From HIMB59 sp038124765 (GTDB lineage Bacteria; Pseudomonadota; Alphaproteobacteria; HIMB59): DNA of 15,164 bases. Positions 8,530 to 14,921 of this stretch are shown here, in pieces; the first letter of the stretch is position 1, and each line of letters starts with the position of its first letter. The stretch covers positions 1-15,164 of the forward strand of contig JAYPCO010000026.1 of NCBI GenBank assembly GCA_038124765.1, written 5' to 3'. The notes under the pieces are model-generated. The model searched no databases and was not told where the DNA came from. It saw only the letters and a program-made list of their open reading frames with translations. Made by a program: the position numbers and the translations under genes.

Positions 8530-9327
8530 TTATTTGTTCCTCGCTATTTCTAGTTTTATTTCTGCAATCGCCTCGGCTGGGTTTAATCCTTTAGGGCAAG
8601 AGCGTGTACAATTCATAATAGAGTGGCAACGATATAATTTAAAATTATCGTCTAACTCTTTTAATCTCTCTTTTTTATCTTCATCTCGACTATCTTGTAT
8701 CCATCGATTTGCCTGGAGTAGGGCAGCCGGTCCTAGATATTTATCTTCATTCCACCAGTAACTAGGACAAGAGGTACTGCAAGAAAAGCACATAATACAT
8801 TCCCATTTACCATCAAGTTTATCTCGATCGGGCACACTTTGTTTGTTTTCTCGATCATTATGAGGGGTTGTTTTTTGCAACCAGGGTTTAACAGATTTTA
8901 TTTGATCAAATGCTTTCTTCAAATCAACCACCAGATCTTTGATCACTTTCATGTGAGGTAATGGGTAGATATTTATTTCATCAGAACACTCTTCAATATG
9001 TTTTTGACAAGCCAAAGTATTCACCCCATCAATGTTCATAGCGCAGGAACCGCAAACACCTTCTCTGCAAGATTTTCGAAAAGTTAAACTGGTATCAACT
9101 TCCGCTTTTATTTGATTAAGAATATCCAAAACCATGGTACCAGCCTTCGCGACATCGATTTCAAAACGATCAATTTGAGGTTGATCTCCTTCTTTGCCAG
9201 ACCATCGATAAATATTTACCACACGAATATCGTGGCGACTTTGACTAGACTCATCAATTAAATCAACATTGGAATAGGTTTTACCTTTAACAGGAACAGA
9301 GTTTTTGGGGAGTGTGAGCTGAACCAT
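8530..9327 (-). CDS. sdhB: succinate dehydrogenase iron-sulfur subunit
   Basis: Electron-transfer subunit of complex II, which passes electrons from the SdhA flavin to quinone. With the start at 9327 it has 265 residues, normal for alphaproteobacteria. [2Fe-2S] ligands are C87, C92, C95 and C107. [4Fe-4S] ligands are C177, C180, C183 and C244. [3Fe-4S] ligands are C187, C234 and C240. The open frame extends upstream to 9450, but that extension is only sdhA sequence in another frame, with a non-family peptide. The chosen ATG overlaps the sdhA stop by one base (TAATG), the same junction as sdhC/sdhD, and yields the normal MVQLTLPKNS N-terminus. Confidence 0.96.
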   Translation of the reverse strand: MVQLTLPKNSVPVKGKTYSNVDLIDESSQSRHDIRVVNIYRWSGKEGDQPQIDRFEIDVAKAGTMVLDILNQIKAEVDTSLTFRKSCREGVCGSCAMNIDGVNTLACQKHIEECSDEINIYPLPHMKVIKDLVVDLKKAFDQIKSVKPWLQKTTPHNDRENKQSVPDRDKLDGKWECIMCFSCSTSCPSYWWNEDKYLGPAALLQANRWIQDSRDEDKKERLKELDDNFKLYRCHSIMNCTRSCPKGLNPAEAIAEIKLEIARNK

Positions 9328-11108
9328 TAATAAACCCTGACTTGCGGTTGGATGACAGAAATCTGATTGCTGAGAGTAGTCATACGTACAGGTCGATGAG
9401 TAATCGCAAAACCATCTTGCTGCTGCCATGACAAAGTATGCTTTAGCCAATTTTCATCATCGCGCTCTGGATAGTCTTCTCGCGCATGCGCCCCTCTACT
9501 TTCTGTGCGTTGTTCTGCAGAAACACCCACACTGCCCGCTACTGCCATTAAGTTGTGTAATTCTAAAGCCTCAATTAAATCGGTATTAAAAATCGATGAT
9601 TGGTCTTCTACTTTTACATATTTTAAATCATGCGCTAAATTTTTAAGCTCTTGGTTTCCTAGTGAAAGTGTTTCTTGTTCTCGGTAAACACCAAATCTTT
9701 TTTGAACTGTTTTTTGCATTCTGTCTCTTAACTCTCCAACAGAAATGTCGCCTTTGTTCTCTTTGATCGAATGAAGTCTATCAATAATCGCTTGTGTCGA
9801 CGATTCAGATGGTAATTTGTTCGACTCATTTCTATTAATAACTTGTCCGGCTTGAATAGCAGCGCCTCTTCCAAAAACAACCAATTCGGCAAGTGCGTTA
9901 GTTCCTAATCTATTGGCACCATGAACAGAAGCACAGGCAGCCTCTCCAATGGCCATTAAGCCTTCGCAAATCTCCTCACTGTTACTTTCAGTGGGGCGTA
10001 AAACTTCCGCTTTAAAATTAGTCGGCACACCTCCCATACAATAATGAACTGTAGGAATAACTGGGATTGGCTCTTTTGATATATCTCTTCCACAAAATGC
10101 TTTTACAGACTCTGAAATACCTGGAAGACGCTTCGCTAACATATCCGCATCAAGGTGCTCTAAATGCAAATGCATATAATCTTTATTTGGGCCACATCCT
10201 CTTCCTTCGCTGATCTCTTTACTAATAAAACGAGAAATCACATCTCGTGCAGCAAGGTCTTTTGCATTAGGCGCATATTCTACCATGAACCTTTTACCGT
10301 CACTGTTTTTCAGAATGCCCCCTTCGCCGCGAGCTGCTTCAGAGATTAAAACTCCTACGCCATAAATTCCCGTCGGGTGAAATTGAATAAACTCCATATC
10401 GGATAAAGGCAATCCTGCACGAAGAGCTATTCCTGCTCCATCGCCAGTACAGATATGAGCACTGGTGGAGGATTGAAATATTCTACCATAGCCGCCAGTT
10501 GCAAGAATCGTCATCTTAGCAATGAAACGATGAAGAGAGCCATCTTGAATATCAATGGCCATTAATCCACAAATATCGCCGTTATTATCTTTTAATAAAT
10601 CTAAAGCGTAAAACTCATTGAAAAATTGAACATCATTTTTAAGACTTTGTTGGTAAAGCGTATGTAGAAGTGCGTGTCCCGTTCTGTCCGCTGCTGCGCA
10701 AGCTCTGCTTGCAGGAGCCCCTTTACCATTGTTAGTCATATGCCCCCCAAAAGGACGTTGGTAAATTTTACCATCTTCAGTTCGAGAAAATGGCATTCCG
10801 TAGTGCTCTAATTCAATAATTGAATCAACGGCATTGGAACAAAGATATTCAATACTATCTTGATCTCCTAGCCAGTCTGAACCTTTAACAGTATCAAACA
10901 TATGCCATTGCCAATTATCTTCTCCCATATTAGCCAGTGCAGCGCCTATGCCTCCTTGGGCGGCGACTGTATGACTTCGTGTAGGGTATACCTTTGTTAC
11001 GCAAGCAGTGTTTAAACCTTGCTCTGAGCAACCCAGCGCGGCACGCAATCCTGCGCCCCCTGCGCCTAAAACAACTACATCTAATGTGTGATCTGTATAA
11101 TGACTCAT
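9327..11108 (-). CDS. sdhA: succinate dehydrogenase flavoprotein subunit
   Basis: Catalytic subunit of complex II, oxidising succinate to fumarate on the inner face of the membrane. It has 593 residues and is complete. The N-terminal Rossmann motif is VVLGAGGAGLRAALG (12-26). The covalent FAD histidine is H46 in SHTVAAQGG. Active-site blocks are QFHPTGI (H244), SEAARGEGG (R260) and ARDVISRF, with VHYCMGG further on. The C-terminus ends in the typical VQPQVRVY-like form. Its ATG lies one base after the sdhD stop (TAAAATG), and its stop codon overlaps the sdhB start. No clear Shine-Dalgarno precedes it, which suggests coupling to sdhD translation. Confidence 0.98.
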   Translation of the reverse strand: MSHYTDHTLDVVVLGAGGAGLRAALGCSEQGLNTACVTKVYPTRSHTVAAQGGIGAALANMGEDNWQWHMFDTVKGSDWLGDQDSIEYLCSNAVDSIIELEHYGMPFSRTEDGKIYQRPFGGHMTNNGKGAPASRACAAADRTGHALLHTLYQQSLKNDVQFFNEFYALDLLKDNNGDICGLMAIDIQDGSLHRFIAKMTILATGGYGRIFQSSTSAHICTGDGAGIALRAGLPLSDMEFIQFHPTGIYGVGVLISEAARGEGGILKNSDGKRFMVEYAPNAKDLAARDVISRFISKEISEGRGCGPNKDYMHLHLEHLDADMLAKRLPGISESVKAFCGRDISKEPIPVIPTVHYCMGGVPTNFKAEVLRPTESNSEEICEGLMAIGEAACASVHGANRLGTNALAELVVFGRGAAIQAGQVINRNESNKLPSESSTQAIIDRLHSIKENKGDISVGELRDRMQKTVQKRFGVYREQETLSLGNQELKNLAHDLKYVKVEDQSSIFNTDLIEALELHNLMAVAGSVGVSAEQRTESRGAHAREDYPERDDENWLKHTLSWQQQDGFAITHRPVRMTTLSNQISVIQPQVRVY

Positions 11109-11109
11109 T

Positions 11110-11424
11110 TTAAATAAATAATACTGGCACTACTGCTATCAAAGTTAAAAATAAAACTATGTCTGTTATTAAACTATAAATTTTGACCTGAGAAGTTGTA
11201 AAATAATCTTCATAGATAGTTTTTATACCTAAGCGCGCATGAAAAATGGCAATCAAAAAAAAGATAACAATCAAAAATCTAGTTAGTGATGAAGATAATA
11301 AATCTAATTGTTGGTCTTGAGGTGCGTGAAGAAAGTTTAAAAATAGAATTACAAACCAATAGCTTAAGGGAACTAAAGCAAGTGCCGATATTCTTTGCCA
11401 TAACCATTTAGTTGACCCTCTCAT
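11110..11424 (-). CDS. sdhD: succinate dehydrogenase membrane anchor subunit
   Basis: Small cytochrome b-type membrane subunit of complex II that helps bind haem b and quinone. With the ATG at 11424 it has 104 residues and three membrane helices (about 14-33, 48-66 and 80-103). The N-terminus WLWQRISALALVPL is typical of the family. The haem ligand is probably H62 in FHARLGIKTIYEDY, with Y74 near the quinone site. The frame can be opened at a TTG at 11439, but GGAG in that extension is a well-placed ribosome site for the 11424 ATG. That ATG also overlaps the sdhC stop by one base (TAATG). Confidence 0.93.
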   Translation of the reverse strand: MRGSTKWLWQRISALALVPLSYWFVILFLNFLHAPQDQQLDLLSSSLTRFLIVIFFLIAIFHARLGIKTIYEDYFTTSQVKIYSLITDIVLFLTLIAVVPVLFI

Positions 11425-11795
11425 TAAAATATACTCCAAGCAAAGACGAGAGTCATACTGGCATTAATAACTAAAATTAAATAAGAAATGGTATAGACGC
11501 TTGTCAGCTTCATTCCCTTTGCAAAAGTCCATGCAAAATATTTAATTCCATTTAACAAATGATGGTTAAGAGCAAAAAACCAAAATATAAAAACTAATTT
11601 AATAATAGGTAAATTAAAAAATGAGCTCATAACTCCATGCGCATTGGGAGCAAAATAAATAGACCCTAACCAAAATGCTAAAAATGGAAGCGATACAGCA
11701 AAAATTATACCGGCTATGCGATGGGTAATGGAAAAAATCATTGTTAATACAGGCTTATGTATCTGAAGATGAGGCGATAAGGGGGCAGAAGTCAT
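11424..11795 (-). CDS. sdhC: succinate dehydrogenase cytochrome b556 subunit
   Basis: Larger membrane subunit of complex II. With the ATG at 11795 it has 123 residues. The soluble N-terminus SAPLSPHLQIHKP is a family hallmark, followed by SITHRIAG (S22 and R26, quinone-site residues). The haem ligand is probably H78 in FALNHHLLNGIKY. There are three membrane helices, at about 17-46, 60-85 and 99-121. A GTG at 11822 would add nine hydrophobic residues, but SdhC proteins normally begin just before the SPH block, so the ATG is preferred. No ribosome-binding site is visible. It is the first gene of the minus-strand TCA run, and its promoter must lie in the intergenic region that follows. Confidence 0.92.
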   Translation of the reverse strand: MTSAPLSPHLQIHKPVLTMIFSITHRIAGIIFAVSLPFLAFWLGSIYFAPNAHGVMSSFFNLPIIKLVFIFWFFALNHHLLNGIKYFAWTFAKGMKLTSVYTISYLILVINASMTLVFAWSIF

Positions 11796-11850
11796 ATTTA
11801 AAAGCAATATAAAGAAAAGCACTTAATAGTAAAAAGCTATTATTTCATTA

Positions 11851-11862
11851 ATTAATGCATTT
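11851..11862 (-). promoter_or_regulatory. AAATGCATTAAT motif upstream of sdhC
   Basis: This is the minus-strand copy of the 12-mer found before acnA. It ends 55 nt before the sdhC start. TTTACA just upstream of it could act as a -35 box, with AAATAA about 17 nt downstream as a weak -10. Alternatively the palindromic core could be an operator. The rest of 11796-11943 is AT-rich. In it I see only a 6-bp hairpin (GCATTT 11857-11862 with AAATGC 11870-11875) that overlaps this motif. Confidence 0.3.
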
Positions 11863-11943
11863 TGTAAATAAATGCCCTGTGGGTAAAATGTTCATAAATA
11901 TTCTCAGATACTTAATTTAGGAATCATAAATCAGCATAGGATT

Positions 11944-11949
11944 TAATAT
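11944..11949 (+). promoter_or_regulatory. -10 box of the putative small RNA
   Basis: TAATAT differs from the consensus TATAAT at two bases. It would place a transcription start near 11956, just before the first base of the closing stem of the RNA fold. The -35 region near 11921 is not convincing, so this rests on the -10 and its spacing. Confidence 0.35.
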
Positions 11950-11955
11950 GATTGA

Positions 11956-12056
11956 ACCAAGGTCTAGGAAGTTCTTCGGGGCTTCTAAAGGGTGCCGGAT
12001 CTCACCCCGCATGAGAAAAATTGATCTAATCAACGTTGGCACCCAGACCTATTTTT
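11956..12056 (+). ncRNA. unassigned structured RNA (small RNA or leader)
   Basis: A GC-richer island of about 100 nt in an AT-rich intergenic region folds compactly. The closing stem P1 is AGGTCT (11960-11965) with AGACCT (12045-12050). P2 is an 8-bp hairpin with two internal G-U pairs and one terminal G-U pair (11967-11974 with 11979-11986), capped by a cUUCGg tetraloop. P3 is GGGTGCC (11990-11996) with GGCACCC (12038-12044). Inside P3 sit two small hairpins, TCTCA/TGAGA with a CCCCGCA loop (12000-12016) and TTGAT/ATCAA (12021-12033). P1 and P3 share an unbroken 13-nt 3' strand, followed at once by ATTTTT, as in an intrinsic terminator. The + strand is favoured by the UUCG loop, the U-tract and the upstream -10. 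It could be a free small RNA or a leader of dctQM, whose ATG is 52 nt downstream. It does not match tRNA, SRP RNA, tmRNA, 6S or any riboswitch I recognise. Confidence 0.6.
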
Positions 12057-12074
12057 CCTTTGAAATTGTTTAAA

Positions 12075-12080
12075 TATAAT
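12075..12080 (+). promoter_or_regulatory. -10 box for dctQM
   Basis: A perfect TATAAT lies 22 nt before the dctQ ATG, downstream of the RNA's terminator-like end. The corresponding -35 position is T-rich but poor. If used, the dctQ leader is only about 16 nt, which fits the absence of a Shine-Dalgarno sequence. Confidence 0.35.
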
Positions 12081-12102
12081 TTGTATATATATTAGTCCCT
12101 TA

Positions 12103-12615
12103 ATGAATTTATTAGTAAATATCTCTAAGTTTATTGATCGTATCAACACTTATGTTGGTTACTTATGTGCAATATTTGCAACAGCTATGGTCGTTGTTGT
12201 ATTTACTGTCGTTTTATTGAGATATGGATTTAGTATTGGTTTTATTTGGATGCAAGAAAGCTATGTGTGGCTTCATAGTTTTATTTTTATGCTTGGCAGT
12301 GGCTTTACCTATCTTGCAGATGAACATGTGAGAATAGATGTATTCTATAGAGAGGCCTCTGATAAATATAAATCGATAGTTGATCTAGTGGGTAATATCT
12401 TTTTACTACTTCCTTTTTTATATATCATTTGGAAGTACAGTTTTCCTTTTGTCTATCGTTCTTTTTTAATGGCAGAAGTATCCCGTGAAGCGGGCGGCTT
12501 ACCGGCACTATATATTCTAAAAAGCGCTATCTTGTGGTTTTGTATTGTTTTATTTATTCAAATTATTTCAAACTGTCTAAAAGCGATAATAACTTTAATG
12601 GAAGGTAGACAATGA
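12103..12615 (+). CDS. dctQ: TRAP transporter small membrane subunit (DctQ)
   Basis: Small integral membrane subunit of a tripartite ATP-independent periplasmic (TRAP) transporter. It pairs with the large subunit for Na+-driven uptake of an acid delivered by the binding protein. It has 170 residues with four membrane helices (about 17-39, 51-72, 91-112 and 134-156). The family feature is HVRIDVFYR (75-83) after helix 2. SREAGGLPALYILKSAI (128-144) precedes the last helix, as in subunits of the TakQ/mannitol-chloroaromatic-like subgroup. Its TGA overlaps the dctM ATG (ATGA), so the two are translationally coupled. No ribosome-binding site is visible before its own start, so translation may be leaderless or nearly so. 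Confidence 0.9.
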   Translation: MNLLVNISKFIDRINTYVGYLCAIFATAMVVVVFTVVLLRYGFSIGFIWMQESYVWLHSFIFMLGSGFTYLADEHVRIDVFYREASDKYKSIVDLVGNIFLLLPFLYIIWKYSFPFVYRSFLMAEVSREAGGLPALYILKSAILWFCIVLFIQIISNCLKAIITLMEGRQ

Positions 12616-13730
12616 TCGGTGCTGAAATTTTAGCGATTATTATGTTCTTAACTACTTTAGGACTTTTGCTTTTTGGTTTTCCTGTTGCTTTTACTCTAGC
12701 GGGCTCTGCTCTTATTTTTGGTTTTATTGGCGATGCTCTAGAAATTTTTAACTTTAGAATGATTGGTTTCTTTCCTCAAAGAATATTTGGAACCATGATT
12801 AATGAGCCCTTAGTTGCAGTACCTCTATTTATTTTTATGGGTATCATGTTGGAAAAAACAAAAATTGCAGCTGGTCTGCTTAACTCCATTGGAGAGCTTT
12901 TTGGCAATACGAAAGGTGGGCTTGGCATTGGGGTTGTTTTTGTAGGAATGTTATTGGCCGCTTCTACAGGCATCGTGGGCGCAACCGTTGTAACAATGGG
13001 GATGCTGTCGTTGCCCTCAATGATGAAGGCAGGATACGATCAAAAAATTGCTACAGGCACTATTTGTGCAGCTGGAACTTTAGGTCAAATTATTCCCCCT
13101 TCTATTGTGCTAGTTTTNNNNNNNNNNNNNNNNNNNNNNNNNNNNNNNNNNNNNNNNNNNNNNNNNNNNNNNNNNNNNNNNNNNNNNNNNNNNNNNNNNN
13201 NNNNNNNNNNNNNNNNNTTAAATTTTATCAATATTAAAGAGACGGCTTTAGGAACTGTAAAATTAAGTTCATTTGTTTTTGTTATTTTAATTGGTGCTTC
13301 CATGTTCTCGCTGGTCTTCAGAGGATTTAACGGCGATGAAATGATCGAACATTTTTTAGGAAATCTCCCTGGCGGTCTCTATGCTGCTCTTATTTTAGTA
13401 ATGGTTGCAATTTTTGTTTTAGGATTTTTTCTCGATTATATAGAAATTATTTTTGTGATTATTCCTTTAGTGGGTCCTATTTTAATTGCCCAAGGAGCAG
13501 ACCCTTTATGGCTAGGGATATTAATTTCCCTTAATTTACAAACTAGTTTCTTAACTCCGCCTTTTGGGTTTTCATTATTTTTCTTAAGAGGAGTAGCCTC
13601 TAAAGAAATTAAAACAAAAAATATTTACCGTGGTGTGTTGCCTTTTATTGGCGTTCAAGTATTAGCAATTTTAATTGTTGGTTTTTTCCCTGACCTTGCA
13701 ACTTGGCTGCCTAGGGCAATATTAAACTAA
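12612..13730 (+). CDS. dctM: TRAP transporter large permease subunit (DctM), interrupted by a sequence gap
   Basis: Large, ion-coupled transport subunit of the same TRAP system, made of many hydrophobic helices. 168 residues are readable before the N-run and 170 after it. Recognisable parts are LLFGFPVAFTLAG, FVGMLLAASTGIVGATVVTMGMLSLPSMMKAGYD and GTLGQIIPPSIVLV before the gap. After it come FVFVILIGASMFSLVFRGF, GFFLDYIEIIFVIIPLVGPI and LNLQTSFLTPPFGFSLFFLRG. The 34 codons implied by 100 Ns seem too few. Comparable large subunits have roughly 100 residues there, including the PTEAAA-like segment, so the true gap is probably longer. Both halves happen to be in the same frame. The gene is likely intact in the cell. 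GAAGG lies shortly before the ATG. Confidence 0.9.
   Translation: MIGAEILAIIMFLTTLGLLLFGFPVAFTLAGSALIFGFIGDALEIFNFRMIGFFPQRIFGTMINEPLVAVPLFIFMGIMLEKTKIAAGLLNSIGELFGNTKGGLGIGVVFVGMLLAASTGIVGATVVTMGMLSLPSMMKAGYDQKIATGTICAAGTLGQIIPPSIVLVXXXXXXXXXXXXXXXXXXXXXXXXXXXXXXXXXXLNFINIKETALGTVKLSSFVFVILIGASMFSLVFRGFNGDEMIEHFLGNLPGGLYAALILVMVAIFVLGFFLDYIEIIFVIIPLVGPILIAQGADPLWLGILISLNLQTSFLTPPFGFSLFFLRGVASKEIKTKNIYRGVLPFIGVQVLAILIVGFFPDLATWLPRAILN
13118..13217. other. assembly gap of 100 Ns
   Basis: Exactly 100 Ns inside dctM, which is a conventional placeholder for a scaffold gap of unknown size. The flanks are the two halves of one dctM-type protein, so the join itself is plausible. The length should not be trusted. 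Confidence 0.95.
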
Positions 13731-13759
13731 TACTTGCTGCCCTTTTGAGGCAGCAAGTA
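13731..13759. terminator. bidirectional terminator between dctM and dctP
   Basis: A perfect 11-bp stem, TACTTGCTGCC (13731-13741) with GGCAGCAAGTA (13749-13759), encloses a 7-nt loop. It begins directly after the dctM stop codon. On + it is followed by AAAATTGATTTTT, and on the minus strand by TTAGTTTAATATT. It lies in the 40 nt between the convergent stop codons and probably ends both transcripts. Confidence 0.8.
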
Positions 13760-13770
13760 AAAATTGATTT

Positions 13771-14889
13771 TTAAGCACTTGGGAAACTAAATGGTAAGTT
13801 TCTAATTCTGAGATATTCTTTTTCAGAAACACCTGTCCATCTAATCACTGAAGATCTAAACTTCACGATATGTGAGAATAGCTCTTGAGAAACAGCATCT
13901 TTTGCTGCAACAGCTGCACAAACTTCTCCTGCTCGCTGACCAATTGCATTGGTCACTTCATCAGGAAGTTGTCGCATTTGAACACCGTGTTCATTAATCA
14001 GCTTTTGATACGCACCGTCGTTGGCTGCTTGGAAATGTGAGAGCACTTCCATGTTCACAGCTTTAGAAGCGGTTGTGATCAATCCACGAGTTGTGTCATC
14101 CAGTTTTTCCCATTCAAACATATCAATAGAGCAATCCAGAATAGTGGCAGGTTCGTGCCAACCTGGGTTATAGTAGTATTTAGCAGCTTGGTGTAGACCA
14201 AAACCTAAATCGGCAGCAGGTCCAATCCATTCTGTTCCATCAATCGCACCTGATGCAAGAGCAGGAAGCACATCACCTCCAGCTAAAAGTATAACTTGTG
14301 CACCAAAGGATTTGAGAACTTCACCACCAAGACCTGGCATTCTGAACTTCAAGCCGTTAAAGTCATCCAAAGAATTAATTTCTTTGTTGTACCATCCGCC
14401 CATTTGGTTTCCTGTATTACCCATCGGTAAAAACTTTAAACCAACTGCATTGTAAGCTTTATCAGCAGCTTCAATTCCACCACCAAAGTAGCACCATGCA
14501 TTTTGCTCTTGCGCAGTCAAACCAAAAGGAATACAAGCCACAAACTGTGTTGCATTACTAATGTTAGTCCAGTAGTAAGGTGCACCGTAAGCCATTTGAG
14601 CAGCACCTGATCGAACAGCGTCTACTGCTTCTAATCCTGGGACTAGTTCGCCCGCATGATAGACTTTGATTTTTAACTTATCAGAGTTATCGTTTACATA
14701 ACTTGCAAAACGCTCTAGAGCAGATCCTAATATCCCTGCTTTACCAAACGCAGAAACACTAATCCACTCCATATGCCCACCAGATATGGCAGGGGCTGGA
14801 AAAGAAGAAACCGCAGCAGCGCCGAGTGCTGCAGCACCTGCGCCTTTAAGGAAACTTCTTCTCTTCATGGTTTTGTTTTTCTTAGCCAT
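13771..14889 (-). CDS. dctP: TRAP transporter substrate-binding protein (TakP-like, probable 2-oxo acid binding)
   Basis: Periplasmic solute receptor that delivers ligand to the DctQM membrane complex. It has 372 residues. A Tat signal peptide is clear: R10-R11-S-F-L-K in KRRSFLKG, then an Ala-rich stretch and a likely cleavage after FPAPA (near 34). The fold is DctP family. Q162, R183 (KFRMPG), E220-W221 (DGTEW) and E246 have the same spacing as the ligand and Na+ residues I remember from Rhodobacter TakP (Q156, R177, E214-W215, E240). Pyruvate or other 2-oxo acids are therefore the likeliest cargo; other carboxylates such as lactate are possible. The start at 14889 has a strong AAGGAGGG site. 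An internal ATG at 14868 would keep the Tat motif but lacks that site. It faces dctQM instead of heading the operon. Confidence 0.92.
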   Translation of the reverse strand: MAKKNKTMKRRSFLKGAGAAALGAAAVSSFPAPAISGGHMEWISVSAFGKAGILGSALERFASYVNDNSDKLKIKVYHAGELVPGLEAVDAVRSGAAQMAYGAPYYWTNISNATQFVACIPFGLTAQEQNAWCYFGGGIEAADKAYNAVGLKFLPMGNTGNQMGGWYNKEINSLDDFNGLKFRMPGLGGEVLKSFGAQVILLAGGDVLPALASGAIDGTEWIGPAADLGFGLHQAAKYYYNPGWHEPATILDCSIDMFEWEKLDDTTRGLITTASKAVNMEVLSHFQAANDGAYQKLINEHGVQMRQLPDEVTNAIGQRAGEVCAAVAAKDAVSQELFSHIVKFRSSVIRWTGVSEKEYLRIRNLPFSFPSA

Positions 14890-14898
14890 TACTTTTTT

Positions 14899-14906
14899 CC
14901 CTCCTT
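14899..14906 (-). promoter_or_regulatory. strong Shine-Dalgarno of dctP
   Basis: AAGGAGGG on the minus strand, 9 nt before the ATG at 14889, is the best ribosome-binding site in the window. It decides the dctP start and suggests high expression, as is common for periplasmic binding proteins. Confidence 0.85.
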
Positions 14907-14921
14907 GTTTAAAAAAAATAA

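Noticed and set aside
8396..8761. 121-codon + strand frame across mdh/sdhB
   Set aside because: It is antisense to two clear genes, shows no recognisable protein features, and is explained as a shadow frame.
9328..9450. Longer sdhB beginning at 9450 (306 residues)
   Set aside because: The extra 41 residues lie entirely within sdhA in another frame and resemble no SdhB N-terminus. The ATG at 9327 forms a TAATG junction and gives the normal length.
11425..11439. TTG start for sdhD at 11439
   Set aside because: The TTGGAG there contains the ribosome site for the ATG at 11424, which fits the family N-terminus better.
11796..11822. GTG start for sdhC at 11822
   Set aside because: It adds nine non-family residues. 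The ATG at 11795 gives the typical SdhC start just before SPHLQI.
11960..12050. The same fold as a minus-strand sdhC leader
   Set aside because: The stems also form on the minus strand, but no U-tract follows and the loop becomes CGAA instead of UUCG. It would end about 165 nt before sdhC. Not excluded, but less supported than the + strand.
11956..12056. tRNA, SRP (4.5S) RNA, tmRNA or 6S RNA as identity of the intergenic fold
   Set aside because: There is no T-loop or acceptor CCA layout, no SRP GGAAGNAAGCAGCC-type core, no tmRNA ends, and no 6S long hairpin with a central bubble. The layout is two nested junctions instead.
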